Positions 1-9,697 are shown, counted from the stretch's first letter. The stretch: 48,934 nt of DNA from Chloroflexota bacterium (GCA_003696605.1 RFGV01000040.1:1-48934), one strand, 5' to 3'. The notes: generated by a model not told the origin, from the sequence alone. Made by a program: numbers and translations.

Positions 1-1
1 C

Positions 2-1177
2 TCTTTTTGGCGATACAATATTCCCGGACGGCCGTTTCTGCCACCAGCATTGGGAATACTGTTTTACGCAGGCATTGGCCTGGCCTTGTGGCAAGTATTT
101 CGCCCAGAAAAACGGCCGTTTACCGCTGCCGCCTCGCTACTGGCCTTGCTCTGGCTGGGGGGCGGTCTGGCCCCCGTCCTCATTACCGGGCCTGATCTGG
201 CTGTCACTCAGGCAATTGGGCTGCAACCGGTTCTATACTTGTTTCCGGCACTTGCGTTAGATCGGCTCACTCATTTCACATGGGGAAAACAAATTGTCCC
301 CTGGCTAGCAATCGGCTTGTATGGTCTCACGGCTCTTTTTACTGTACGTGACTATTTTTTTGTTTGGGCAAATCACCCTGAGGTGCGCGTGCAATATGAA
401 ACCACGATGGTCACTGCTTTGCAATTTGTGGCCAACCAGCCAGAGCCAACAACGGCCGTTTCTACCATCACCCCGGCTCCCTTCCACAGCCCGGCCATTG
501 CCCGCCTTATACCTGATGTCCCCGTCAATGATCTGCGCTGGTTCGATGCCCGTGCCAGCCTACTTATTCCCCGGGCGCCAATTGTGCGGCTGATCATTCC
601 CGGATTTACACCAATAGCACCAGAACTGCGCCCCTATTTAGAAATGGCCACATTGACACACACAATCCCTATGCGCCCCGACGACCTGGACAGGCCGATT
701 TGGATTTACGAAATGGATACAAACGCTGCCCAAACAGCGTGGCTTGATAATTTCCTCTGGCCGGATGGTCTTTCTGCTCCGGTATGGATTGGTGATAATT
801 TGCAATTTTTGGGGTATGTCTTGTCAGAAACGGCCGTTCGTCCGGGAGATACAGTGGCGCTGATAACCTGGTGGCAGGTAGAACGGCCGTTACCCAACGC
901 CGTCCTCTTTACCCATCTGCTGGCCCAAAACGGCCGTCCATTAGCCCAAACGGATCGCCTGGACGCCCCCGGCGCCCTGTGGCAGCGCGGCGACTGGCTC
1001 ATCCAGCTCCACCTGCTCACCATCCCTGCCAACACACCAGCAGGTCAATACCCACTTGTTACCGGTCTCTATACCAATCCTGACGGTCTTTCACCCCAAC
1101 CCAGGCTACCAATTACCGCCAATCATAAGCCTACAGGCGATACAATTACCCTGACTACACTCACGGTGACACCATGA
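2..1177 (+). CDS. C-terminal part of a membrane glycosyltransferase (family-39-like), 5' truncated
   Basis: The frame is open to the left edge of the window, so the true start lies outside; a TTG at 50 is only an internal candidate. About 390 residues are visible. The first 120 or so hold four hydrophobic segments, like the last membrane helices of a GT39/ArnT-type polyprenyl-phosphate sugar transferase. The rest is soluble and ends in a beta-sandwich-like domain (about residues 255-385) with the pattern GY-x-L-x-E-T-A-V-RPGD, W-x-V, FTHLL, and a GLY near the end. The same domain occurs in the next two genes, which suggests one cluster acting on envelope glycans. The catalytic N-terminal region is not visible, so the activity is inferred from neighbours. 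The stop overlaps the next start by ATGA, indicating translational coupling. Confidence 0.75.
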   Translation, partial: SFWRYNIPGRPFLPPALGILFYAGIGLALWQVFRPEKRPFTAAASLLALLWLGGGLAPVLITGPDLAVTQAIGLQPVLYLFPALALDRLTHFTWGKQIVPWLAIGLYGLTALFTVRDYFFVWANHPEVRVQYETTMVTALQFVANQPEPTTAVSTITPAPFHSPAIARLIPDVPVNDLRWFDARASLLIPRAPIVRLIIPGFTPIAPELRPYLEMATLTHTIPMRPDDLDRPIWIYEMDTNAAQTAWLDNFLWPDGLSAPVWIGDNLQFLGYVLSETAVRPGDTVALITWWQVERPLPNAVLFTHLLAQNGRPLAQTDRLDAPGALWQRGDWLIQLHLLTIPANTPAGQYPLVTGLYTNPDGLSPQPRLPITANHKPTGDTITLTTLTVTP

Positions 1178-3111
1178 ACAAATCAAACATTGACAAAATC
1201 CTCATTCTCATTCTGACACTGTTCGCTTTTGGTTTGCGCGTGTGGCAACTGGACAATGTGCCCCCTGGCTGGCGTGATGACGAACTGATCAACTCGTTGG
1301 TTATCTCCCAAAAAGTATTGGACGGCGATTGGGCTGTTTTTTATCCAGACGCATCAGGCCATGAGGCACTTTATCATGCATTAAATGCCCTGACTTTGGC
1401 CTTGCTGGGGGTAAATGTTTTTGGTATTCGCTTGCTCTCGGCAATTTTGGGCACATTGGCTATTCCGCTTATATGGTTGTTTGGTCGCCGTTTGGTAGGG
1501 CGTTGGGGGGCACTGGTTGCGGCTGGCATGTTGGCTGTCAGCTTTTGGTCGCTGATGTATTCTCGCTTTGGCTTGCGTCATATTCAAACACCGTTTATTA
1601 CGTTGTTGACTTTTTACTTCTTTTGGGCAGGCCTGACAGTTTCGTCGGAGCGGAAAGCAAGCAGATATTTTGGAATGGCTGGAGTAAGTATGGCGGCTGG
1701 CTTTTACACATATTTTGCAGCACGGGGTCTGCCACTTATCTGGCTGGCACTGATGGGATATGTGTGGCTGGCGGCACGAGAGCGATGGCAAGCACGCTGG
1801 CGCGGTATGGTGCTGGGGTTGGTGGTAACGGCCGTTTTGATTCTGCCTCTTGTCATCACCTTGCGCCAACAACCAGAAGCCGAAGGACGAGTCACTGAGC
1901 TGGCAATCCCGCTTGTCGCTGCTCGCCAGGGAGATTTTGCTCCCCTGGGCAAGCATATTCGTATCACCCTTGGTATGTTTCATGCTAATGGAGATGACGA
2001 GTGGCTTTACAATATTCCTCATCGGCCAGTTTTTAGCCTGCCAATTGGTGTTTGGTTCTGGTTTGGTGTCATTATGGCGGGCTGGCAGGCATTACGGCCG
2101 TTTCTCCAGCGCCAATCTGCCAACCACACAGCATTAGCCAGTGCGTTGCTGCTCATCTGGTGGCTGGCCGGCATCTCCCCCGGCTTTCTCAGTGTTCCCC
2201 CGGCCAGCCTGGGGCATACCATCCTGGCACAGCCAGCCGTATTCATGTTAGCCGGTCTGCCGATTACACTGGCACATCGTACCAACCGCTATTTTGCGCC
2301 ATTACTTGTTTCTGTCTTAATACTGGTAACAGGTATCCGCGACCTACCAGACTATTTTACCAACTGGCCCCAACGGGGATTGGTACGATTCCTCTACAAG
2401 GCAGATATTCACGATGTCGCTGCTTATCTAAATACCCACCCGGAACTAACCGATTTCGGCATAACCGGCCTGTTGGCTGGTCCGTGGGATCGGCTGGCGC
2501 TGACAGTAGATTTACATAAACCAACATTGTTCAGGCCACGCTGGTTTAACCCGGAACGGGCTTTGCTGTTGCAACCGTCTGTCAGTTTTGGGGGGTATCC
2601 GGATGTGCCATTTGCTTATGAAGAGGCGTTTTGGCCATTGCCAGATGTGCCCGGAACAGGCGAGTATCAGTTAAGTCAGGTAACATATGACCTGAACGAA
2701 ACGGCCGAACCAACTTGCTTTACGAACGGGTTATGTGTGGTTTCGGCTGTTTATGACACAGAAACCGGCTTTCTGGAACTGGGCTGGAAAGTGGCCAAAC
2801 CTTTAACCCTGCCCCCCATGCCACTTATCAGCAACCCACCACCGCCAGGTGTATATGCCGGGCCACGACTATTGGTGTTTGCTCAGATGCTAGACACCAA
2901 TGGGAATTTCCTGGCTGGAGATGATGGCCTATGGGTTGACCCGACAACGCTTTATCCGGGTGATCTGTTTGTGCAACGCCACCATTTGCCTGTCAACATG
3001 GACGGCGGTATGGTGGCATATGGTCTGTATGATCCAATGACCGGGGAGCGAATTCTCACCAAAGACGGCCGTGATCACCTGAGCATCAACTTGCAGAAGG
3101 AAGAACAATAG
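1174..3111 (+). CDS. Polytopic membrane glycosyltransferase, GT39/PMT-like
   Basis: This 645-residue protein begins with a membrane helix followed by an acidic RDDEL motif in the first outer loop. That is where GT-C enzymes of the PMT/ArnT type carry the Asp/Glu needed for transfer from a polyprenyl-phosphate sugar. GHEALYHALNAL and RLLSAILGTLAIPL follow, both typical of family-39-like proteins. About ten hydrophobic segments reach to residue ~410. The remainder is extracytoplasmic and ends in the same beta-sandwich-like module as its neighbours. The ATG overlaps the upstream stop, and the next gene begins four bases after this stop, so the three genes probably form one transcript. The acceptor could be a protein, lipid or polysaccharide and cannot be told from sequence. 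Confidence 0.8.
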   Translation: MNKSNIDKILILILTLFAFGLRVWQLDNVPPGWRDDELINSLVISQKVLDGDWAVFYPDASGHEALYHALNALTLALLGVNVFGIRLLSAILGTLAIPLIWLFGRRLVGRWGALVAAGMLAVSFWSLMYSRFGLRHIQTPFITLLTFYFFWAGLTVSSERKASRYFGMAGVSMAAGFYTYFAARGLPLIWLALMGYVWLAARERWQARWRGMVLGLVVTAVLILPLVITLRQQPEAEGRVTELAIPLVAARQGDFAPLGKHIRITLGMFHANGDDEWLYNIPHRPVFSLPIGVWFWFGVIMAGWQALRPFLQRQSANHTALASALLLIWWLAGISPGFLSVPPASLGHTILAQPAVFMLAGLPITLAHRTNRYFAPLLVSVLILVTGIRDLPDYFTNWPQRGLVRFLYKADIHDVAAYLNTHPELTDFGITGLLAGPWDRLALTVDLHKPTLFRPRWFNPERALLLQPSVSFGGYPDVPFAYEEAFWPLPDVPGTGEYQLSQVTYDLNETAEPTCFTNGLCVVSAVYDTETGFLELGWKVAKPLTLPPMPLISNPPPPGVYAGPRLLVFAQMLDTNGNFLAGDDGLWVDPTTLYPGDLFVQRHHLPVNMDGGMVAYGLYDPMTGERILTKDGRDHLSINLQKEEQ

Positions 3112-3115
3112 CCAA

Positions 3116-5377
3116 ATGAAAGAAAAACAGGCAATACGGGCTTTTCAGGTTATTTTGATAGCATTCGTCATGTTGGGGCTGGCCGCCAGCATCATCAACC
3201 CCCTGCACGAAGCAACTGATGAGTTGCGTCATTACCGTTTTGTGCGCCACATTGTGCAATATCGATCCTTACCGGTACAGGGACGCTTACCCTGCCGGGT
3301 ACAAGGACATCATCCACCTCTTTTTTACACAATTGGTGCGCTCGCCACATTTTGGATTGATACAGGACGGGATGTATGTTATGACCCGCCCAAAAATCCT
3401 TTTTGGGATTATCGGTACTGGGAAGTAGGGCGGGACAATAAAAACCAGTATCTACATGGCGCAGATGAAGCATTCCCGTGGCGAGGTGAGGCGCTGGCAG
3501 CGCATATTGTACGGGCAATCAATGTATTAATTGGTGCGGGTGTTGTCTGGCTGACGTGGGCTATTGCCCGGACAATTTGGCCAAAACGGCCGTGGCTAGG
3601 TGTAGGGGCCGCCGCTTTTGTGGCGTTTAACCCCATGTTTGTCTATATGTCGGGCGCAATTAACAATGACATTATGGCCGCTTTTAGTGGTGCAGCTGTA
3701 ACACTGGCTTGTGTGCAACTGTTACGAGATGAAAATGGGCTGAGTCGTCGTTGGGGTGTTGTGCTGGGAGCTCTCTATGGGCTGGCACTGATGAGCAAGT
3801 TTAATCTGGCTGCTATTGCCGGATTGATAGAATTGGCTGTGCTGTGGGTGGCCTGGCGCAAAGGGCAATGGCGGCTTTGGTGGCAGGTAAATGGCCTGAT
3901 TGTGTTCGTAACGGGGTTGATAGCGGGTTGGTGGTTTGTGCGTAACCAGTTGCTTTATGGTGAACCTACTGGCTTTGAGCAGGTAACGGTTTTGTGGGGC
4001 GCGCGAAATCCGGCGGAGAGTTTTGGGGTGGCTGTTTTTGAGTTGCCTTATGCCTGGACGAGTTTGTGGGGGCGGTTTGGGTATGGACAAATCCCGTTAC
4101 CAGAGGGGGTTTATCTGGCTTTGCGATGGCTGGTAGGGGGGGCGTTGTTGGGGGTTTTGTGGCCGCTGGTGTTGCGCCAGAAGGAGGAGTTGCGTTGGTC
4201 GGTGGTCCCAGTGGTGTTTTTGTTGGTGAATGTGGGGTTGTTTTTTAGTGTGCTGTTTGCTTACTTGCTGGTGAGTCCGGCGGGGCCGATGGGGCGGTTT
4301 TTCTTTCCGGCGTTGCCGTCGCTGGCAGTGTTGGTGTTTTATGGGTTGAGTCAATGGGTGGTGGTTTTGGCTCGGTTTTGGCGTCGGCCACAGGTGGATT
4401 GGGCGACAACGGCCGTTTTGGTGAATGTTGGTATGGGAAGTCTGACGGTTGTGGCGTTGTTTGGTTATCTGGCATATGCGTATGCTCGCCCCCCTGTTTT
4501 TGCATCAGATGCGGCCGTTCCCAATCCCATTAATGCTCAGTTTGACTTTTTTGTCAATTTGCGTGGTTACGAAGTTCAAGAAACGGCCGTTCGTCCTGGT
4601 GAGCCCGTCACTATTGACCTCTATTGGGAAGTCACTGGCAAACCTCCTGGCAACTATTTGCTCTTTGTTCATCTGATAGACACTGAAAATGGTGTCATTG
4701 TCGCGCAACGAGATACCCATCCCGGATTGGGCAATTTTCCCAGTCAGGAATGGAACCCTGGCGATCGTTTCATAGACTCTATCCGTGTATTTATTCCAGA
4801 AACGGCATACACCCCTACCACCGTTTCAGTACAGGTGGGGTTGTATGCTGCCTCACCAGAGGCATATCGGCTAGCCATTACTGCTGCCGATGGCACATTT
4901 TTGGGGGATGCATTATCGCTAGGTCAGGTAACTATTTTGCCAGCCCAAACAACTGATATTCCTAACCCCCTCGATCAAAACTTCAATAATGATGTGCGGT
5001 TAATTGGCTATGCTTATTCTGCCCGTACGCTTCATGCTGGCGAAAAGCTTGATGTAACATTGTACTGGCGTGCCGAAACGGCCGTTCTTCCAAACTATCT
5101 TGTCCAGGTTTGGCTGGTAGATGACAAAGGTCAAGCGTGGGCTACGGCCGACAGTCAGCCACAAAACGGCCAATCCCCAATGTCCACATGGCAGGCTGGT
5201 CAGGTTGTCGCTGACTCACACAAACTGACGATAGGAGACAATATACCACCAGGAAGCTATCATATTCACGTTGCCTTAATTGACCCCATGACCAAAGAAC
5301 CACAAAATATTGTTGCCGAAGATGGACACTGGATTGATAATCGCTTATTATTATCTAGAGTGCAGATTAGGCCGTAA
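3116..5377 (+). CDS. Polytopic membrane glycosyltransferase-like protein with two C-terminal beta-sandwich repeats
   Basis: The protein has 753 residues. The N-terminal helix is followed by NPLHEATDELRHY and then HHPPLFYTIGAL, a pattern of GT39/DUF2142-like membrane transferases (an acidic pair in loop 1, then an HPPL-like motif). About eleven hydrophobic segments extend to residue ~460. The tail contains two tandem copies of the cluster's beta-sandwich module, about residues 465-605 and 620-750. Each opens with LRGYEV or LIGYAY, continues with RPGE or HAGE and an LYW tryptophan motif, and ends with VGLYAA or VALID. The tandem duplication distinguishes it from the two genes upstream. Codon composition changes abruptly: 3950-4500 is strongly G/T-rich, while the tail is richer in C/A. 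Confidence 0.8.
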   Translation: MKEKQAIRAFQVILIAFVMLGLAASIINPLHEATDELRHYRFVRHIVQYRSLPVQGRLPCRVQGHHPPLFYTIGALATFWIDTGRDVCYDPPKNPFWDYRYWEVGRDNKNQYLHGADEAFPWRGEALAAHIVRAINVLIGAGVVWLTWAIARTIWPKRPWLGVGAAAFVAFNPMFVYMSGAINNDIMAAFSGAAVTLACVQLLRDENGLSRRWGVVLGALYGLALMSKFNLAAIAGLIELAVLWVAWRKGQWRLWWQVNGLIVFVTGLIAGWWFVRNQLLYGEPTGFEQVTVLWGARNPAESFGVAVFELPYAWTSLWGRFGYGQIPLPEGVYLALRWLVGGALLGVLWPLVLRQKEELRWSVVPVVFLLVNVGLFFSVLFAYLLVSPAGPMGRFFFPALPSLAVLVFYGLSQWVVVLARFWRRPQVDWATTAVLVNVGMGSLTVVALFGYLAYAYARPPVFASDAAVPNPINAQFDFFVNLRGYEVQETAVRPGEPVTIDLYWEVTGKPPGNYLLFVHLIDTENGVIVAQRDTHPGLGNFPSQEWNPGDRFIDSIRVFIPETAYTPTTVSVQVGLYAASPEAYRLAITAADGTFLGDALSLGQVTILPAQTTDIPNPLDQNFNNDVRLIGYAYSARTLHAGEKLDVTLYWRAETAVLPNYLVQVWLVDDKGQAWATADSQPQNGQSPMSTWQAGQVVADSHKLTIGDNIPPGSYHIHVALIDPMTKEPQNIVAEDGHWIDNRLLLSRVQIRP

Positions 5378-5497
5378 CCCTGTCAAGAAGTTCAGGTTTG
5401 TTTGCAGGCAGTTCTGGATTTGAAAATCAGTCAGTTTACTTTCTGAAAATAAATGGCGTCCTGATCAGGATGCAACTATTCAAAAAAATTATTTGTT

Positions 5498-8400
5498 GTG
5501 GAAGCACGAAAAGATCGGATTCGTAGATATATCATTCTGGCTGTAGTGGTAGCAACTGGTTTATTGAATCTTGTGCTGCCCGTGTTAGCCTTGCATACAG
5601 CCAGGATACCGTTCCCCGGCTTACTGGTTGACCCCAATCTGGTAGTGAACGCGGGTGGCGAAAGTGATTGGCCTGCCCGGACAGAAATTACACCGCCGGT
5701 AACATACCCGGAACGGATAACGGCCGTTGATGGCCAACCCATCACCAACATCCGCGATTACTGGAATCGTTTGGCAACTTACCAGGTCGGTGACACCATT
5801 GAACTTACCCTTGTCCAGCCAGATAATTCCCGTGTTCCTCCCAACAGCTCACAACCGGAACGCACTGTTTCTGTGCCACTCATCAATTGGTCAACCAGTA
5901 ACCTTTGGAACCAATTTTGGCTATTTTATCTAACCGGTTTGATCACCTTCATCATTGGGACTGTCACTTTTTACATTCGTCCCAAAGCTGAATCTGCCCA
6001 AATATTGGCTTTGTTTGCCAGCCTGGTTTCTGTGAGCATGGGGGCACTTTTCGATCAGGTTACTACCCAATATTTTGTACGGCTTTGGGTTTTTGCTCTG
6101 GCTGTTGTGGGCACAGCCAACTTTCTGCTGGCCAATGTATTCCCACATGAAACCAGGTTATTTGCTCGCTATCCTATTCTCAAGTGGATTTTGTTTATTC
6201 CAGGCATCTTGATTGGTATTTGGGGGCAGCTATGGCTACACAGTAGCGATCCCTGGGCATATGCAATTCCATGGCGGGCAGCTTATTTTCTCAATGGTGT
6301 CATGCTGGCTGGTACATGGCTACTTTTGGGATACAGGGCTTTTGTTTCTCCTTCTGTTTTGGTCAGGCAACAAAGCCGTTTAATCTTGATGGGAGCTTTG
6401 TTGGGCTTTTTGCCGTTGTTTAGTTATTTCTCGCTGGCAGCAGCAAATATCCCAACGCCCTGGCTTAAGTTTTCGCTGACGATTCCCCCGGCCGTCATCT
6501 ACCCTCTGGCTATTGCCTACACAATTATGCGCTATCGGCTACTAAATGTTGATGTGTTTTTGCGGCAAGGGGTGACGTTTGGGGCAATTACGTTGGTGCT
6601 GGCTATTGCGCTAACGTTGTTGATTACAGGTCTTACCTCTGCTTTGGGCTCGTCTTTTAATCTGGATAATCCCGTCTTTTTGGCTTTTGTTATTATTCTG
6701 GTGGCTTTTATCTTTGAGCCGCTGCGTTCCAGAGTGCAGCAGAGTGTGGATCAATATCTCTTCCGGCAGCCAGTTGCGCTGGATGAGTATTTGCGGGCGT
6801 TTAGTCGGGAGCTGACAACGGCCGTTAATACAGAACAGGTCGCCAATGTTCTGTTGAAATACGTAGCGATGGGTATCCCCCAAGCCACACCTCACCTCTA
6901 TTTACCGGACTTGCAAAATGAATGCTATTGTGAATTTACAGATCAACAGGGCGATAATGGACACAAGCAATTGATTGAATCTGATTCGGCTGTTGTCCAA
7001 TTTATGCGTGAAAAAAATATCCTGATTGATCTGGCTGAAGAACGTGCCTGGCCTCGTACTTTACGTGAGCACAGGGAACAGGTACTGGCTTTGAAAGCGG
7101 CCGTGCTGGCTCCCATGCATAATGGCCAGGAATTGTTGGGGTGGTTGGCCATTTCTCCTAAAGAAAATCATCAATATTTTACTCCGTCTGAATTGAATTA
7201 TATTGAAGCACTGGCTGATCAAGCAGTTGTTGGTCTGGAGCGGGCCAGTGTCATTAGTCGCCTGGAAACGAGAATTGCGGAGTTAGACCAACTGAGTCAG
7301 TTTTCGCAAGCACTAAACTTTACGATTGACCCCGACGCTCTGATGGAGTTGATTTATACAAACTACCATCGAATGTTGGGAGTGGTAACTCTGGGTATTG
7401 TGTTGCGTGATCCGGAAACACGGAAAATTTATACAGCGTTTTACGTGGAGGGTGATGAGCGGTACTTTGAATGTGAAGGCAAGGATAAACTGGTGGAAAA
7501 TGAACATATACGCCAGGTAGTAGAAACGGGGCAGCCGCTAACGACTACAGATGAAAACGGCCGTACCTGGATCATCGCTCCCCTAAATGCCGGAGCAGAA
7601 GCTCTGGGCGCACTATACACCTGGCATGAAACCCACGAATCCCATTTCCGACAACGCCAGGAACAACTTTTTGCCGTACTGGCGGATCGTTCAGCTGCTG
7701 CCCTTGACCGCCTGCAAACCCGTCGCCAACTGGAAGACCGTGCTCGTCAGCTGGAAATTATTAACGAAGTAACCTTTTCACTGGCGTCCACTCTGGAACT
7801 GGAACCCTTGCTTAACCTGGTGCTGGACAAAGCAATGGAATTACTGGACACAGAAGCCGGTACATTCATGCTAATTGATGAAGATACAGGCGAATTGGAA
7901 TTTCGAGTTGTACGTGGTCCTGCCAGCCAGGAACTTGTGGGAACACGCTTGCCCATAGGAACCGGTTTGGCTGGTACAGTCGCCCAAACTGGCCGTCCTA
8001 CTATTGTAAACCGGGCACAGGAGGATCGTCGTTGGTTTAGTGGCGTAGATGCCAACACAGAATTCCATACAGAGTCTATTCTCACTGTACCACTTTTGCG
8101 TCAAAACACAGTCCAGGGAGTTTTACAAGTCATTAATAAACGAAATGGCGCCCCATTTGACGAAGAAGACCAGCAACTGCTAATGGCTTTTGCCAGTCAG
8201 GCGGTGGTGGCGCTGGAAAATGCACGATTGTTGCAACAAACAGACCGTGCCTTGCAAGAACGGGTTAATGAGTTGTTTATGCTCCAGCAACTAGACCGAG
8301 ATTTGAATACAACGCTGGAGCTGAATCATGTATTGAGTTTGACGTTAGATTGGGTGTTACGGATTTGTGATGCAACTGCAGGTGGAATTATTATTTTTGA

Positions 8401-9469
8401 TGAAGACGGCCGTCCTTACCTCCATGCAACACGCGGATACGATCCTGACTTTGACCCATCTTCACTAGACCTGGAAAAGGGGCTAGTGGGATATGTACTA
8501 AAAACTGGCCAACCCCACATAACCGGCAATGTTCATGAAGAGGAAGGGTATATCCCGGCTACATTTGATACCCATTCTCAGATGACGCTGCCCATTATTC
8601 ACAAACAGCAATTAATTGGGGCAATTGCTATCGAAAGTAATAAATTTGATGCGTTTACTGAGAAAGACCTGGAACGAGCGATGCGTGTTACCAATCATGC
8701 TGCTGTAGCCATCGCCAACGCAATTTTGTATGAGCAGGTCAATGCTGCCAATATGGCCAAATCGGAATTTGTTTCCATGGTATCGCATGAGCTAAAAACA
8801 CCGATGACCTCTATGCGCGGATATACCGATTTGATGCTTTCCGGCATGACAGGGGAGTTAACACCACAACAACGTAGTTTCCTGGAAACGATTGCTGCTA
8901 ATATTCGCCGCATGAGTCAGCAAATTCAGGATTTAACGGATATTTCGCGCATTGAAACCGGGCGCTTGCGGATGGAATTTGCACCAACTGCATTTTCCAG
9001 TGTGGTAAGTGAAACGTTGCAAACAATACGGCCATTAGCCGAAGAAAAAAATATCGAACTCAAGCTCGATTTACCAGTGGATTTGCCGCTAGTAATGGCA
9101 GATAAAGACCGGTTGGTTCAAGTATTAACCAACTTGTTGAGCAATGCTTGCAAGTACTCTCCACCTGAAACTACTGTGCGTGTGACTGTCAGACCAGAGA
9201 TAATGAATGGGGAAAACGATCATCCTCAATCGGTTGTTCTCTGTGCTGTACAAGATGAGGGGTATGGTATTTCTGAAGAAGATCAGAAAAAACTGTTCAC
9301 CAAATTCTTCCGTGCAGATGACCCAAATATTCGCAAAGCATCTGGTACAGGGCTTGGTCTTTCTATTACGAAAGGTATTGTAGAATTGCACGGGGGCAAG
9401 ATTTGGGTAGAAAGCACACTAGGCAAAGGGACAACATTTTACTTTACCATCCCCCAGGCAACGGATTAA
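5498..9469 (+). CDS. Large membrane sensor histidine kinase: PDZ-like domain, TM block, GAF domains, HisKA and HATPase
   Basis: A 1323-residue sensor kinase. After an N-terminal helix (about 11-30) comes a PDZ-like stretch (about 45-125, with ITAVDGQPI). A block of eight or so helices follows (about 145-410). GAF-like regions start near 435, 586, 752 and 925; the third and fourth are the clearest. The HisKA phospho-acceptor is His1097 in SHELKTP. The HATPase domain shows an N box (LLSNACKYS), then DEGYGIS and GTGLGLSI. There is no receiver domain and no response regulator beside it, so it is an orphan kinase. The GTG start is the best in-frame option because an upstream ATG (5469) is in another frame and soon stops; the ribosome site is weak. 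The ligand is unknown. Confidence 0.9.
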   Translation: MEARKDRIRRYIILAVVVATGLLNLVLPVLALHTARIPFPGLLVDPNLVVNAGGESDWPARTEITPPVTYPERITAVDGQPITNIRDYWNRLATYQVGDTIELTLVQPDNSRVPPNSSQPERTVSVPLINWSTSNLWNQFWLFYLTGLITFIIGTVTFYIRPKAESAQILALFASLVSVSMGALFDQVTTQYFVRLWVFALAVVGTANFLLANVFPHETRLFARYPILKWILFIPGILIGIWGQLWLHSSDPWAYAIPWRAAYFLNGVMLAGTWLLLGYRAFVSPSVLVRQQSRLILMGALLGFLPLFSYFSLAAANIPTPWLKFSLTIPPAVIYPLAIAYTIMRYRLLNVDVFLRQGVTFGAITLVLAIALTLLITGLTSALGSSFNLDNPVFLAFVIILVAFIFEPLRSRVQQSVDQYLFRQPVALDEYLRAFSRELTTAVNTEQVANVLLKYVAMGIPQATPHLYLPDLQNECYCEFTDQQGDNGHKQLIESDSAVVQFMREKNILIDLAEERAWPRTLREHREQVLALKAAVLAPMHNGQELLGWLAISPKENHQYFTPSELNYIEALADQAVVGLERASVISRLETRIAELDQLSQFSQALNFTIDPDALMELIYTNYHRMLGVVTLGIVLRDPETRKIYTAFYVEGDERYFECEGKDKLVENEHIRQVVETGQPLTTTDENGRTWIIAPLNAGAEALGALYTWHETHESHFRQRQEQLFAVLADRSAAALDRLQTRRQLEDRARQLEIINEVTFSLASTLELEPLLNLVLDKAMELLDTEAGTFMLIDEDTGELEFRVVRGPASQELVGTRLPIGTGLAGTVAQTGRPTIVNRAQEDRRWFSGVDANTEFHTESILTVPLLRQNTVQGVLQVINKRNGAPFDEEDQQLLMAFASQAVVALENARLLQQTDRALQERVNELFMLQQLDRDLNTTLELNHVLSLTLDWVLRICDATAGGIIIFDEDGRPYLHATRGYDPDFDPSSLDLEKGLVGYVLKTGQPHITGNVHEEEGYIPATFDTHSQMTLPIIHKQQLIGAIAIESNKFDAFTEKDLERAMRVTNHAAVAIANAILYEQVNAANMAKSEFVSMVSHELKTPMTSMRGYTDLMLSGMTGELTPQQRSFLETIAANIRRMSQQIQDLTDISRIETGRLRMEFAPTAFSSVVSETLQTIRPLAEEKNIELKLDLPVDLPLVMADKDRLVQVLTNLLSNACKYSPPETTVRVTVRPEIMNGENDHPQSVVLCAVQDEGYGISEEDQKKLFTKFFRADDPNIRKASGTGLGLSITKGIVELHGGKIWVESTLGKGTTFYFTIPQATD

Positions 9470-9519
9470 TGGGCAAGAATACAGGTATAGGAAAATTTGA
9501 CTGTTTGGCCGGTACTGGA

Positions 9520-9547
9520 TTGACACGAACCCCCAATTGAGTATACT
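9520..9547 (+). promoter_or_regulatory. Consensus sigma-70-type promoter
   Basis: A perfect -35 hexamer TTGACA (9520-9525) and a -10 hexamer TATACT (9542-9547) are separated by 16 bp. Transcription should start about seven bases further on, at or next to the ATG at 9554. It drives a very short RNA that ends at the hairpin at 9610-9636, or reads through into the SWIM gene at 9698. Confidence 0.8.
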
Positions 9548-9553
9548 AGAGAC

Positions 9554-9601
9554 ATGAGTGTGAAAAACTCACATAGTGAACATGCAGAAGCTGCTTTATA
9601 G
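9554..9601 (+). CDS. Possible leaderless 15-codon ORF (leader peptide candidate)
   Basis: ATG at 9554 opens a frame encoding MSVKNSHSEHAEAAL and stops at TAG (9599-9601). It begins exactly where transcription from the promoter at 9520-9547 should start, so it has no room for a ribosome-binding site and would be a leaderless message. Nine bases after the stop an intrinsic terminator begins, then the SWIM zinc-finger gene. That order (promoter, tiny ORF, terminator, gene) is the layout of a transcription-attenuation leader. The peptide has no run of one amino acid that would name a regulating tRNA; it contains two His and three Ala. It may instead be a non-coding RNA with a chance ORF. Confidence 0.35.
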   Translation: MSVKNSHSEHAEAAL

Positions 9602-9609
9602 AAATCTGG

Positions 9610-9636
9610 CGCACGCATTTATTTGCGTGCGTTTTT
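9610..9636 (+). terminator. Intrinsic terminator (possible attenuator)
   Basis: An 8-bp perfect stem, CGCACGCA (9610-9617) with TGCGTGCG (9624-9631), has a 6-base loop and runs directly into TTTTT. It lies between a strong promoter and the SWIM gene start at 9698. It therefore either ends a small RNA of about 80 nt or controls read-through into that gene. Confidence 0.8.
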
Positions 9637-9697
9637 GTTTATTTACCAGGTGCGCCGCTTATGCGGCCATTTAATTCCTTGCAGAGGAGAGTGTAAA

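Noticed and set aside
1381-2022. 213-codon open frame on the minus strand inside the glycosyltransferase gene
   Set aside because: Low-complexity Gln/Cys/His/Lys composition with no domain or ribosome site; the + frame has clear family motifs.
5459-5470. Palindrome CCTGATCAGG before the kinase gene as an operator
   Set aside because: A single short palindrome without a second copy or promoter context; not enough to call.
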